Notes under the pieces: model-generated
Seen by the model: only the letters and a program-made list of their open reading frames with translations
Told to the model about the DNA's origin: nothing
The model's database searches: none
Position numbers and translations under genes: made by a program
Part shown: positions 43,801 through 55,335 of the stretch, piece by piece
Position numbering within the stretch: position 1 is the stretch's first letter
Layout of the letters: every line of letters starts with the position of its first letter
NCBI RefSeq assembly: GCF_020520425.1
Contig: NC_079491.1
Location: forward strand, 45,560,027-45,624,026
Source: Spinacia oleracea
Lineage: Eukaryota; Streptophyta; Magnoliopsida; Caryophyllales; Amaranthaceae
DNA length: 64,000 bases
Direction of reading: 5' to 3'

Positions 43801-44656
43801 TGATCACATGCTCTAGGTTTCTCACATTACATAAGAAGGCTGGGTTCCCTTTACTGACTAGCTTCACGAGTTCCATTGCCGTGATGATTCCTATGTTCTT
43901 AGGCTTACCAAAACGACGATATGACACTACCTTGCCTAGGCTAGACCTCAAGTGAACCTTCTGCTTCTCACAATCTATTTTGGCTTTGAACTTGGCCAAC
44001 CAATCCATTCCTAGAATTACATCTAGCTCTCCTAACTTAAATTCGATTAGGTTAGATAAGAACACGGTCTTGGCTATGGTCAAAGGCACGTCTCTATGAA
44101 TTTTGGTACACTTCACTATACTACCAGTAGGTATGACTATAGGTACCTCAATTGTTTCAGGTTCTTTCAACCCTAGTTTCCCCAAAGCATCTACTGATAT
44201 AAAAGAATAAGTCGCACCAGAATCAAATAGAACTTTAACTAAAACGGAATTAATAGAACAAGTACCCGCTATGACGTCAGAGGAAGTCTCCGCCTCTTGC
44301 CTAGATATCACATTCAACTTTCCTTGGGCAACTCCGTTGTTATAGCCACCTCCATTGGTGTTCCCATTGTTGTTTCGGTTCCCATTCTGCTGTTGGTTCC
44401 CTTCAGGATTTCCATGGTTCTGGTGATTGCCATTGCTATTGCCATTGTTATTGCCATTTTTACCACCTTGGTAGTTCCTTTGGTTTCCACCTCCATTTCC
44501 CCCATTCCGGTTCTGATTGTTCCGGTTATTGCCTTGGTGGTTACCTTGGTTAGGCTTTCCATTCTTAGAATAGCATTCATACTCCCTATGGCCTAACTTC
44601 TGACAGAATCTACAAGTCACCAAATTTCCATCACAATCCTTTCCAGGGTGATTCAT
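40874..44656 (-). pseudogene. pol: Gag C-terminus and pol polyprotein with two stop codons
   Basis: One minus-strand frame broken only by TGA at 42836-42838 and TAG at 42386-42388. In order: zinc knuckle [14 protein letters not shown]; Asn-rich linker; protease with [11 protein letters not shown] near 44212 and [12 protein letters not shown] with [13 protein letters not shown] and [10 protein letters not shown] (43199-43222); RNase H ([26 protein letters not shown]). Integrase follows with its HHCC region, core WDCISMDFVTCLP and SDRDSRFLS, and FHPATDGQTERT. A GPY-type tail comes next, then a chromodomain-like end (VLWSNQESEEATWEAEDEM). The first zinc Cys of integrase is Tyr (TAT, 42017-42019, in RYLTCQ). 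Both stops fit one C-to-T change each (Arg CGA, Gln CAG). Catalytic residues of protease, RT and RNase H look intact. Known role: the polyprotein is cut into enzymes that copy and insert the element. Chromodomains direct insertion to marked chromatin. Confidence 0.93.
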
Positions 44657-45474
44657 GTTACAGCACCTACAATCCTTTCCATCACAATCCTTCCAGACTG
44701 ATTTCCACCACCTTGGTTGTTGAGATTACCACCATTGTTAGCCCTAAACTGGAAATTCCCATTTCCTTTGTGCTTCTTAAAATTCCCCTGATTCTGATGG
44801 TTATTCCCTTGATTTGAGCTTCCACCATCCTTTCTCCTTTCAGCACTACCATTCTTCCTTTGCTGTAACCCATACAGGTGAGCAGCTTTTCCGTACAGGG
44901 TGTCTAATGAGGTAAAGGTCTCTCCAGACAACAACAGCTGTAAGTCCATGGTCAAACCATTCTCAAATCTTTGAGCCCTGAGCTCTTCCGTTGCCACCAC
45001 TTCAGGTGCAAACCTAGAAAGCTCTATAAACTTAGAATAGTATTCCGTCACAGACAGACCTCCCATTTTGAGTTCAGTGAACTCTTGCACCTTTTGCTTT
45101 TTCAGATAAGGTGGGTAAAACTTGTTCCTTAGTGCAGTTTTGAATGCTCCCCATCCAAAGTTAGGTGTGACTCTAAGGGTATTTTCACATCGTTGCCACC
45201 ATAAATCAGCTTCACCTCTTAGGTAGTACACATCACTATTCACCCTAAGGTTTTCGAGGCAATTCACAGCTACAATGAGCTTATCAAACTCTCTCAACCA
45301 GTTCTCAAGCACATTGGGTTCAAACTCTCCTCTATAGAGTGGAGGCTTGCTTTGAGCTATTTTCTTAAACATTTCCCCAGCCGGATCATGCACTGGGTTG
45401 GCTCTAGTTTGAGCTAGGTCTCGAACTACCTCAGCTAGTTGTCTAACCACTTCAGAAATCTCTTGGTTAGCCAT
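44653..45474 (-). pseudogene. gag: Gag of element B, frameshifted
   Basis: Starts MANQEISEVVRQLAEVVRDL at 45474. The capsid region includes ENWLREFDKL, YYLRGEADLWWQR, FYPPYLKKQKVQEF and EYYSKFIELSRFAPEVV. After a Gln/Asn-rich linker the frame is lost near 44676-44696, where a 21-bp segment repeats sequence from 44625-44646 in place of the expected first zinc-knuckle region. Compared with element C the replaced stretch is four bases shorter. The other frame then carries on as gag C-terminus and pol. In an intact copy gag and pol would be a single ORF. Confidence 0.9.
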
Positions 45475-45926
45475 ATCCCTCCTCCTGAATAAATAAAAAG
45501 GCTAACTTTAATATTGGTTGGACATGACATTACTAAGGCACTAGTTCAACAACGAACCTACTCACAACAAGAACACATTTAGGCGCAACCTAGGGGAAGA
45601 GTTGGCGCCATTCTTGGGCCTTCTCACCCCACTAATTCGATGCAAGTAAATTTAGATGGTTGCTACTAAACCACCTTGCACATAAAATTTCATTGAAGAA
45701 ATAATAAGTAATCCCTTTGCGATACCCACAAGACTTAGAATTGAGAATTGAACTTAAAGGATAACGAAAAAGGAAATTCTATTCTTTTATTAAAACTCCA
45801 ATGAATAAGTCTTACATCCACTAATTCCATAGCATTTATTCTCCAACTATGATAAAACTAAAACCATAAATAGTAGCTTTGCCACTTTATTAATCAACGA
45901 AAAATAAAACTAAGGATTACATTTCT
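45475..45926 (-). other. Spacer between extra ORF and gag, element B
   Basis: 452 bases without a gene. It matches 54881-55335 of element C. Both contain a conserved GGCGC-type block around 45590-45610 / 55200-55225. Confidence 0.6.
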
Positions 45927-46613
45927 CTAGAGACTAACGTCATCACGACGATCATTTCTTTCCTTGTATTGCTCTGGAGTAAAGTCTTGATCATTAGGAT
46001 CATCCAAGTCTTCTTCCGGCTCCGAGTCTTCATCCATAGCCTCATCATTTTGCTGTGGCTCACTATCAACCACATTATTCTCTTCAAACTCATCTTCAGA
46101 TCCACTGGATATCTCAATGGTGGGTTCAGGAACTATAGGGTTAGGATTTTTAATCTCTACCACATCATCATCACTATCCTCCTCAACCTCACTAGCTTGC
46201 TCATCATGGATCATGCCATCCTCACCATCACTTTCTATTCCTCCATAGCCCATACCTAGACCCGCATAGTACTTCCCATCCTCATAGCTATTTTCCGCAA
46301 CCTCTAAGATAGTAGCAAGAAGCTCAGAGTCATACTTCCACCTACCATCACTAGTCCCATATTTGTACCAATTCGGGGTACCATCACCAAAATGCATGTC
46401 ACTGAACTTGTTCTTGAGGTCTATGTAAGGGTTCTTATGGGGTAAACAATGTATAACCATACTAGCCATCATGTCTTTGTGCCTAAGGTGGGGCATATTC
46501 TTGGTCGAAGCCAAATAGTCACAAGCAAACACGATCTTCTGAACATACGTGCGAGGAGTCTCATTATCCATCTTCTCTAAGTATCCTAGACTGGTGAACT
46601 TAGAAGGTAGCAT
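45927..46613 (-). CDS. Extra ORF before gag (228 codons), unknown function
   Basis: Open frame from the ATG at 46613 (MLPSKFTSLGYLEKMDNETP) to 45927. I do not recognise a named domain. The first 140 residues look folded and rich in aromatic and Met residues (TYVQKIVFACDYLAST, MMASMVIHCLPHKNPYIDLK, NWYKYGTSDGRWKYDSE, YYAGLGMGYGG). The last 80 are strongly acidic with many Asp, Glu and Ser, ending DRRDDVSL. Element C carries the same ORF at 54193-54880 with most residues kept, so it belongs to the family and is not a chance frame. It lies between primer-binding site and gag on the sense strand, which is unusual. A TTTTCAG acceptor-like site lies just upstream of the ATG. A faint capsid-like pattern (Y..K.....C, then ...LP) might mean an old gag-derived fragment; that is a guess. 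Confidence 0.8.
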   Translation of the reverse strand: MLPSKFTSLGYLEKMDNETPRTYVQKIVFACDYLASTKNMPHLRHKDMMASMVIHCLPHKNPYIDLKNKFSDMHFGDGTPNWYKYGTSDGRWKYDSELLATILEVAENSYEDGKYYAGLGMGYGGIESDGEDGMIHDEQASEVEEDSDDDVVEIKNPNPIVPEPTIEISSGSEDEFEENNVVDSEPQQNDEAMDEDSEPEEDLDDPNDQDFTPEQYKERNDRRDDVSL

Positions 46614-47394
46614 CCTTAATTCCTGAAAATTCACAACTCAAAAGTCTTACTAACGCGTTTCCATAGAAATTCCAACCCCAAAAGGATATAATAAATAGTT
46701 CGTGGAGCCATACAATTTCAATGCACAAATATATGCTCAACATGAAATATGATGCAATTAATCACATAAAGCAAGATAAGACATGGTTAGAACATATTCA
46801 TGGCACTTAATAAATCACATTGTCACATAATATGCATTCTTAGACTAATATGCCCTTCTTATTCTACCCATTCCTCACTTGAAAATAATATTAATTTTCG
46901 AAATTAATTAAGAAATAACTCCTAACTTAGTTGAAATCATTTAAATTAAAATCAAAAATTAATAAGAATTATTAATTAATTAAATCAATAAATAAGTAAA
47001 TTTCGGATAATAAAAGAAGAAAAGAAACAAAATTCCGAAAAAATTAAATTCGAAAAATATTCGAATAAATAAATAAATAAATAAATAATTAAAATAATTC
47101 GGATATTTAAATAAAATAATTTCCGAAATTATTAAAATAAATTCGAATTATTTTCGAAATTTTCGAATAAATAAAAAAAAAATTCGGAAAATTATTTAAT
47201 ATTACGTAATAATCCAACTTTTCAACTCATTTCAAACGACCCAAAATAATTGATATTTGACCTTTAAAATATTGAGTACTCAAAATAATACGTTTTGACT
47301 TTAGGAAAATAATATTTAAAAATCCTAAAGTTCCGCATTAGTTTCCGATTACCACTTTGTAGTATTGTTTACTACAAAGAAGGAATGAAACTAA
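46614..47394 (-). other. Leader of element B
   Basis: AT-rich non-coding sequence, including (AAAT)n-type runs near 47060-47090. It matches the leader of element C (53390-54190). No gene. Confidence 0.65.
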
Positions 47395-47406
47395 GCTCTG
47401 ATACCA
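47395..47406 (-). promoter_or_regulatory. Primer-binding site of element B
   Basis: Minus-strand TGGTATCAGAGC three bases after the 5' LTR, the complement of the 3' end of plant initiator tRNA-Met. Confidence 0.92.
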
Positions 47407-47409
47407 CTT

Positions 47410-50315
47410 TGTAACACCCTAATAATTCATTGCTTTTATAAAACCATTTTCCAACTTAAAATAAAGGAATTACTAAAGTATTACCGCCACCGTGATAACG
47501 GTTAAGGCTAATACCAGAATTAAGCAGCGGAATTAAATGTAACTAACTTTTGAAAACATAATTAATGAAATATCGAGGCCTCCTACAATTTGGAACCATA
47601 ATGGCCCAAAAAACAAAACATAAATAGTCAAACATTTCAAACATAATTAAAGTATTATTAAATAGTTCAAAATACGAAAACATGCAACTCTCTCGATCAT
47701 CCCAAGCGACATGATTCCGATCAACCAACCTGCTATTTTATTCTACTCCCCATCAATGCAAGTGCAAATGATAGATCATCATAGGGTCATTAAGGCAAAG
47801 GCCATGACCAAAACACACAAAGCACGTAGTTAGCAAAAGCCGAGTACTTACAAGAATAGAGTGAAATGAAACTAAAACATGCATCACTCACTAAGTACTA
47901 ATCAACATGCAAAAGACATATAATAATTAACAACCAATCATGAATACAAGACTCGACACTTGACTCGACTCTTGACTCACAATTTAATTAGAATAAGTTT
48001 TGAACGGGCCAAAAGAATAATCCACAAAGGGAAAAGGTGATGGGAGCCAACCATACACCAAATATATAATAATAAAATCGGGCCATACCGAGTGTCGGGC
48101 CATACCGACGGAATTCCTGCACATAATATAAATGAAACAACGTCTTGTATCATTAGTTGGAGTACGAGCTTTCCGGCAAGACTCCCCCCATTGTTCATAC
48201 TCAAGGTATATACGTTCCAAGAGTTTTGAAGCTTGTTCTGGTTGCACTTTACGTTTATTAATATTTTATTAAAGGCGGACTCAAGACTCACCAACATGCA
48301 CACATACAATTAATAAACAAAAACCAAAACAATCTCATTTTAAATGCTTTAGGACTTGTGATCAACCAAGAAAGACACTTGTGATATTACTACCATGTTC
48401 CTCCTCACCAAGGTGAGACTCCACATCATGCACATTAACATGAGGGTTGTGCCCTTGCACGAAAAATCCTAATTCATTTCATACATAATATTCCCAACTG
48501 AACCATACATGTGCGGTGGCTTACGTGAGCTAACCCTTCACATGTGGTAAAATAAATAGTACAACGAGGTACGAATAATTGGCTCAAAGTATGCTAGACA
48601 TCCCGTACAATAGCATACAAATAAATAATCCATCCCTTGCATGTGAAATAAACCATACATGCATAAATATTGAACAACATGATTGACAATGAAATCCATA
48701 CTCATAATAATTCCAACATGCTTGTTCAACAATTAATCCAATAAATCCAACATCACAAATCACATGCTCGTTCACCAAAATAAACATGATTCCACATAAT
48801 GTAATTCACATCATCAACAATCATGTAATGTCATTGACAAAAGGTGTGGTCGCCCTAGACTTGTACGTACCTTGAATACCTAAGCGTAGGGGCCACTTTG
48901 TAATAACGAACACTCAACTAGAAATAACCTCCTATCATCAAAATAATGAAACTTAAATTACTTCCATGTTCATTAAATTTCCAGCAACTTTATAAAATTT
49001 AAAACCTCCTTTAAACTTTAGAATTCAATCGTTTTTCAATAATAAAATCGTCTCAATTTGCAAAATCAATCCCTAGTACAAAAACTTACTTTTTCCGCCT
49101 TTAAAACCAATAAAAATCGACACTTTAAGCCTTTATTCAAATCTGAAAATATAATTGATTATCATAATTAAAATCATCACCTAATTATGCTAATCAATTG
49201 ACTCATTAGGTCTAGGTTAAAACCCTAACTTGAAAATTCCAATAACACTAGTTTATTATCATAAATATCAATGCTTTATTCAATAAACAAATCTAAAAAT
49301 TCATCCTTTAATAATTAAAACAAGCCTAATGAATCACAACACACAAATCCTCAAACCACGGTATTCATAACCGGTTCCCAGCATTTTAATTACTCAAAAC
49401 AACATTAATATAATAATTTAAAATACGGAATTTAAATAGAATAGGTAAGGAAGAAGAGAATTATACCAATCCGGCCTATAGCACGGAATAACCACGAATT
49501 AATGTGATTGGGCGAAAAGAGATTGGAAAACGAACAACAACGAAGCAACACAACACACGACACACCACTCGTGTGTGCGTGTGCAGCGCGGCACGAAGAG
49601 CAGCAGCAGGGGCGAAGGCACGCGGCTGGGCGCTGTGCGCGAGGGGCAAGCGAGGGCTGGGCGCTGTTGCGCGAGGGAGAGAGCGAGGGCTGGGCGCTGT
49701 TGCGCGAGGGAAGGCGAGCGAGGGCGAGAGGGAGTGCAGCGCTGTGCGCGAGGGCAAGAGCGAGAGAGAGCGAGGGAGTGCAGCGCTGGGCGTGAGGCCG
49801 AGCAGCACGAGAGCACAGCAGCGCGAGCACGGGGCTGCGTGCGTGCGGACGAGCCGAGCAAAAAGAGGAGAGGGAAAGAGGAGTGTTGGGCAAGCAAAGC
49901 AAAAATAGGGTTTATGAATTTTAGGGGCTCATTTAATGATGGGGGAGTCCTATTTATAGGCTCCCTAATCCCTTGATGGGCTAGGCTTAGGAGATTTGAG
50001 TTGGGCTTAGGAAATAAATGATTTGGGCTAGCTTAGGATTTAAATTAAACTCTTTTGATTGGGCTCGTTTAATAAAACGGATTGGACTTTTTATTTAAAA
50101 CCCGAAGCACATAAAATTCATTTGCAACTCATTTAATTTCCCGACTCAAGAAATAAATTCGTTTCGTAATTAATTAAAATAATAAATATTCTAACTAATT
50201 ATAATACATTAAATAAAATGCATTTAAATATTATTTAAATGTTAATAAATCGTAAAATGCTTTATAAATATAATAAAATATACTTATAAATATTATAAAA
50301 ATACGAGGTATTACA
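47410..50315 (-). repeat. 5' LTR of element B
   Basis: 2906 bp, partner of 37699-40602. TATA box CTATAAATA on the minus strand is at 49951-49959, 356 bases from the LTR start, leaving about 2.5 kb of transcribed LTR. The splice-donor-like AAGGTACGTA is at 48864-48873. The GC-rich stretch 49570-49880 is open in many frames without a recognisable protein. Confidence 0.92.
49951..49959 (-). promoter_or_regulatory. TATA box of element B
   Basis: CTATAAATA on the minus strand. The same position in the 3' LTR (40238-40246) and in element C (50774-50782) also holds a TATA-like sequence, so this is likely the element promoter. Confidence 0.75.
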
Positions 50316-50437
50316 CTGCGCTTGCAAGGCAGGGAGCAAGAACAACGAAGAGGAAGAACGAGAAGGGCGCGACCTGCTCGGAAGCAGCGACGACTCGTTG
50401 TGGCGTCGATGATTGCTCAACTCAGTGGTTGGTGGTT
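50316..50437 (-). repeat. Family-A LTR (copy E), continued
   Basis: Begins with the second CTGCG target copy and continues the GC-rich region of the LTR broken at 37698. Ends where element C starts. The remaining roughly 0.9 kb of this LTR is not found in the window. Confidence 0.7.
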
Positions 50438-50773
50438 TGTAATACCTCGTATTTTTATAATAATTATAAATATATTTTATTATATTTATAAAGCATTTTA
50501 TGATTTTTAGATATTATGATTATTTAAATGTATTTTAATTAATTATAATATTTATTATTTTAATTAATTACGAAACGAATTTAATTTTCGAGTCGGAAAA
50601 TTTAATGGGTCGCAAGTAATTTTAAAGGTTTGGGTTTTAAATAAAAAGTCCAACTCGTTTTATTAATCGAGCCCAATCAAAAGAATTTAATTCTAAGATT
50701 TAGACTAGCCCAATCATTTAATTGCTAAGCCCAATGTCAAATTTCCAAACCTAGCCCACTAGGGATTTGAGAG

Positions 50774-50782
50774 CCTATAAAT
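50774..50782 (+). promoter_or_regulatory. TATA box of element C
   Basis: CTATAAATA about 336 bases from the LTR start, matching the position in element B. Confidence 0.75.
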
Positions 50783-51185
50783 ATGACTCTCCTCATTAAA
50801 TGATCCCCTTGTTTTTCATTAAAGCCTCTATCTTTTTCTTGCCCCACACTCTTCCTCCCTCTCCTCTCTTTGTCCTGGCTCCTCACCCGCACCGCACAAC
50901 ACTCACGTGCCTTGTGCCCTCGTTGCCGCACACTCTCGCCCACTCCCTCTCTTGCTCGCAGCCCGCAGCGTGCACCCGAGTGCCCTGCGCTGCTGCTCTG
51001 CCCCCTGCTATTGCTGTTGCTGCGTGCCTTGCTGCACGCCAGCCCCTCACCCCTTGCCTCGTCTCTCTTGCTGCGCGCCCAGCCAACCCTCTCGCCCTCG
51101 CTCTCTTGCGCGCCCAGCGCAGCCCTCGTCGCCCAGCCCTCGCGTTGTGCCTGCTCGTCCCCTACCGCGCGCACACGCACCCGAG

Positions 51186-51189
<4 letters not shown>

Positions 51190-51216
<27 letters not shown>
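51190..51216. repeat. (GT)n microsatellite
   Basis: About 13 GT units in the LTR of element C; element B has only a short GTGTG run at the corresponding place. Confidence 0.9.
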
Positions 51217-53375
51217 TCTTGCTCGTTGCTCAATTCTTTCGCCCAATCACAATTAATTCGTGGTTGTTCCGTGCTATAGGCCGGATTGGTATAATTCTCT
51301 TCTTCCTTACCTATTCTATTTCAATTCCGTATTTTAAATTATATTATTATTATTGTTTTGAATAATTAAAATGCTGGAAATCGGTTATGAACACCGTATT
51401 TTGAGGATTTATATGTTTTAATTCATGAGGCGTGCTTTAATTATTAAAGCATGAATTTTCAGATTTGTTTATGTAATAAAGGATTGATTTTTGTGATGTT
51501 AAATTGGTTTTATTGGGAAATTCAAGTTAGGTTTTTAACCTAGACCTAATGGGTCAATTGATTAGCATAATTAGGTGATTAATTTAATTGTGATAATCAA
51601 TTATATTTTCAGATTTATAAAAAGGTTTAAAGTGTTGATTTTTATTGATTTTAAGGGTGGAAAAAATATGTTTTCATACTAGGGATTAGTTTTACAAATT
51701 GAGACGATTATTTTATTAAAGAACGATTTAATTCTAATTATTAACAAGGTTTTATATTTTATAAAGTTGCTAGAAATTCAATGAACATGGAAATAATTAA
51801 GGTTTCATTATTTTGATGATAGGAGGTGATTTCTAAGTGAGTGACCGTGTTTGCAAAGTGGCCCCTACGCTTAGATATTCAAGGTACGTACAAGTCTAGG
51901 GCGACCACACTAAGTGTCAAGGGACATGACATGATTGTTATTGATGTGAATTATATTATGTGAACTTGGTGGATTCATATTTGTTTGTTGAACGATCATG
52001 TGAATTATTATATTGGAATTATTGATTTAATGGTTGAACAAGCATGTTGGGACTATTGTGAGTATGGATTTCATTGTCATTCATGTTGTTCAATATTTAT
52101 GCATGCATGGTTTGTTTCACATGCAAGGGATGAATTATTTATTGTTATGCTATTGTACGGGATGTGTAGCATACTTTTGAGCCAATTATTCGTACCTCGT
52201 TGTACTATTTATTTTACCACATGTGAAGGGTTAGCTCACGTAAGCCACCGCACCTGTAGGGTTCAGTTGGAAATATTTTATATGAAATGAATTAGGATTT
52301 GTCGTGCAAGGGCACAACCCTCATGTTAATAGGCATGATGTGGAATCTCACCTTTTGTGGGAAGGAACTTGGTAGTAATTTCACTACATCTTGATTTATT
52401 GATCACAAGTCCTAAAGGATTAAAATGAGATTGTTTTGGTTGTCGTTTATTAATGTATGTATGCATGTATTTTGTTTGAGTCTTGAGTTCACCTTTAATA
52501 AAATATTAATAAACGTAAAGTGCAACCAGAACAAGCTTCAAAACTCTTGGAACGTATATACCTTGAGTATGAAAAATGGGGGGGAGTCTTGCCGGAAAGC
52601 TCGTTCTCCTACTAATGATACAAGACGTTGTTTCATTTAATCTATGCGCTGGAATTCCGTCGGTATGGCCCGACACTCGGTATGGTCCGATATTTATTAT
52701 TTATTATGGTGATTGGTGGGCTCCCAACACTCTTCCTTTAGGGAATATTCTTTTGGCCCGTTGGAAACTTATTCTAATTAAATTGTGAGTTAAGAGTCGA
52801 GTCAAGAGTCAAGTCTTGTATTCATGGTTTACTTGTTGTTATTAAATGGCTTTTGCATGTTGATTAGTACTTAAGCGAGTGATGCATGTTTATAGTTTTA
52901 TTTCACTCTAGCCTTGTAAGTACTCAACTTTTTCTAACTACGTGCTTTATGTCTTTTGGTCATGGCCTTCGCCTTAATGACCCTATGATGATCCATCATT
53001 TGCACTTGCATTGTTGGGGAGTATATTAATTTAGCAGGTTGGTAGATCAAAGTACGATCGAAATCATGTAGCTTGGGATGATTGAGAGAGTTGCATTATT
53101 TTGTGCTTTGAAACTATTTTTAATACTTTACTTATGTTTTGAATTGTTGGATTTTTAATTACTTTGGTTTTTGGGCCGTTATGGTTCCAACTTGTAGGAG
53201 GCCTAAATAATTATTATTTATGTTGGTTTGAAAGTTAGTTGACATTAATTTCCGCTGCGTAATTCTGGTACTAGCCTTAACCGTTATCATGGTGGTGGTA
53301 ATACTTTAGTAATTCCTTTATTTTAAGTTGGAAAATAGTTTTATAAAAGCAAGGAATTATTAGGGTGTTACAAAC

Positions 53376-53389
53376 TGGTATACTAGAGC
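53376..53389 (+). promoter_or_regulatory. Primer-binding site of element C, mutated
   Basis: TGGTATACTAGAGC three bases after the LTR; it differs from TGGTATCAGAGC by an inserted pair and a changed base. Confidence 0.65.
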
Positions 53390-54192
53390 TTAGTTTCATT
53401 CCTTCTTTGTAGCAAACAATACTACAAAGTGGTAATCAGAGACTAATGCTTCTTTGTAGTAATTCATACTACAAAGTGGTATTTGCGGAACTTTAGGATT
53501 TTTAAATATTATTTTCCTAAAGTCAAAACGTATTATTTTGAGTACTCAATATTTTAATGGTCAAATACCAATTATTTTGGGTCGTTTGAAATGAGTTGAA
53601 AAGTTTGGATTATTATTTAATTCAATTAAAAATTTCCGAAATTTTTATTTATTCGAAATTTTCGAATTAAATTCGAAATATTTTTATTATTTTAAGATTT
53701 TATTTTATTTAAATATCCAATTTTTTTTATTTTTTTATTTTTTTATTATTCCAATTTTTTTCGAATTTTTTTTTAAAATTTTTAGATTTTCTTTTATTTA
53801 TTAAATATCCGAAATTAATTTATTTAATTAATTCATAATTCTTATTAATTTTCTATTTTAATTTTTATAATTTAAACTAAGTTAGGAGTTATTTCTTAAT
53901 TAATTTCGAAAATTAATATTACTTTCAAGTGAGAAATGGGTAGATTAAGAAGGGCATATTAGTTTAAGTATGCATTTTATGTGATTATGTGATTTATTAA
54001 GTGCCACGTATGTGTGCTGACCATGTTTTATCTTGCTTTGTGTGATTATTTGCATCATAATTCATGTTGAGCATATACTTGTGCATTGAAATTGTATGGC
54101 TCCATGAACTATTTATTGTATCCTTTTTGGGTTGGAATTTCTTTGGGAACGCGTTAGTAAGACTTTTTAGTTGTGAAATTTTAGGATTTAAG
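53390..54192 (+). other. Leader of element C
   Basis: AT-rich, non-coding, with T-rich low-complexity runs near 53720-53800. Ends in an acceptor-like ATTTTAG followed by GATTTAAG and the ATG of the extra ORF. Confidence 0.6.
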
Positions 54193-54880
54193 ATGCTACC
54201 TTCTAAGTTCTCAAGTCTAGGATATCTAGAGAAACTGGATAACGAGACTCCTCATATGTATGTTCAGAAGATTGTGTTTGCTTGCTACTACTTTGCTTCA
54301 ACCAAGGATATGCCACATCTTAGGCAAAAGGATATGATGGCTAGTATGGTGATTCATTGCTTGCCCCATAAGAACCCTTACATAGACCTTAAGAACAAGT
54401 TCAGTGACATGCACTATAATGATGGTACCCCTAATTGGTACAAATATGGGACTGGAGATGGTAGGTGGAAGTATGATACTGAAGTTCTCACTACTATCTT
54501 AGAGGTTGCGGAAAATAGTTATGAGGATGGAAAATACTCTGCGGGTCTAGGTATGGGCTATGGAGGAGAAGAAAGTGATGGTGAAGATGGCATGATACAT
54601 GATGAGCAAGCTAATGATGTTGAGGAGGATGATGATGATGTAGTTGAGATTGAAAATCCTAATCCTGTAGTTCCTGAACCAACAATTGAGATATCGATCT
54701 AGTGGATCTGAGGATTAGCTTGAAGAAAACAATGTGGTTGATAGTGAGCCGCAACAGGATGATGAGGCTATGGATGAATATTTTGATCCGGAAAAAGACT
54801 TGGATGATCCTAATGATCAAGACTTTACTCCAGAGCAATACAAAGAAAGAGATGATCGTCGTGATGACATTAGTCTTTAG
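54193..54880 (+). pseudogene. Extra ORF before gag, second copy, broken
   Basis: Same unknown protein as at 45927-46613. It starts MLPSKFSSLGYLEKLDNETP at 54193 and follows the element-B protein closely to EPTIEI at about 54690. There an insertion shifts the frame and gives a stop at 54700-54702. The original frame continues after it, with a further TAG near 54715, through the acidic tail and ends DDISL at 54880, in step with element B. Retention of residues over about 165 codons between two diverged copies argues that the ORF was once under selection. The sequence alone does not show how. Confidence 0.8.
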
Positions 54881-55335
54881 AGAAATGTAATCCTTAGTTA
54901 TTTATTTTATTGATTAATAAAGTGGCAAAGCTACTATTTATGGTTATTAGTTCAGTTATGGTTTGGAGAAATAAAAGCAATGTTATTGATGGATGTAAGA
55001 CTTTATCATTGAAGTATATTAATAAAAGCATCGAATTTCCTTTTTGTTATCTCTTAAGTTCAATTTTCGATTATAAGATTCGTGAGTATCGCAAAGGGGT
55101 TAACTGTTATTTCTTCATGGAAATTTTATGTGCAAGGTGGTCAAGTCAGCAACCATCTAAATTACATGCATCGAATAAGTGGGAATGGAAGGCCCCAAAG
55201 TGGCGTCAACTTCCCCTAGGACGCGCCTAAATTGTGTTCTTGTTGTGAGTGGGTTCATTGTCGAACTAGTGCCTTAGCGATGTCGTGTCCAACCAATATT
55301 AAAGTTATTCTTTTATTCTATTCAGGAGAAGGGAT
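54881..55335 (+). other. Spacer between extra ORF and gag, element C
   Basis: Non-coding; matches 45475-45926 in element B. No gene seen. Confidence 0.6.

Larger units (their letters stand above)
37699..50315 (-). mobile_element. Family-B gypsy chromovirus, full length, defective
   Basis: Complete LTR retrotransposon of 12617 bp: LTRs 37699-40602 and 47410-50315, primer-binding site, extra ORF, gag, pol with chromodomain-like end, polypurine tract, and target duplication CTGCG on both sides. Long LTRs, the tRNA-Met primer site and the chromodomain suggest the Tekay/Del lineage. The LTRs are the same length within two bases but differ at clearly more positions than those of element A. One frameshift and two stops break the polyprotein. 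Confidence 0.93.
50438..53372 (+). repeat. 5' LTR of element C
   Basis: 2935 bp, TGTAATACCTCG to TAGGGTGTTACA. TATA box at 50774-50782, a (GT)n run at 51190-51216, and AAGGTACGTA at 51881-51890. It is clearly more diverged from the element-B LTRs than those are from each other. Confidence 0.9.
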
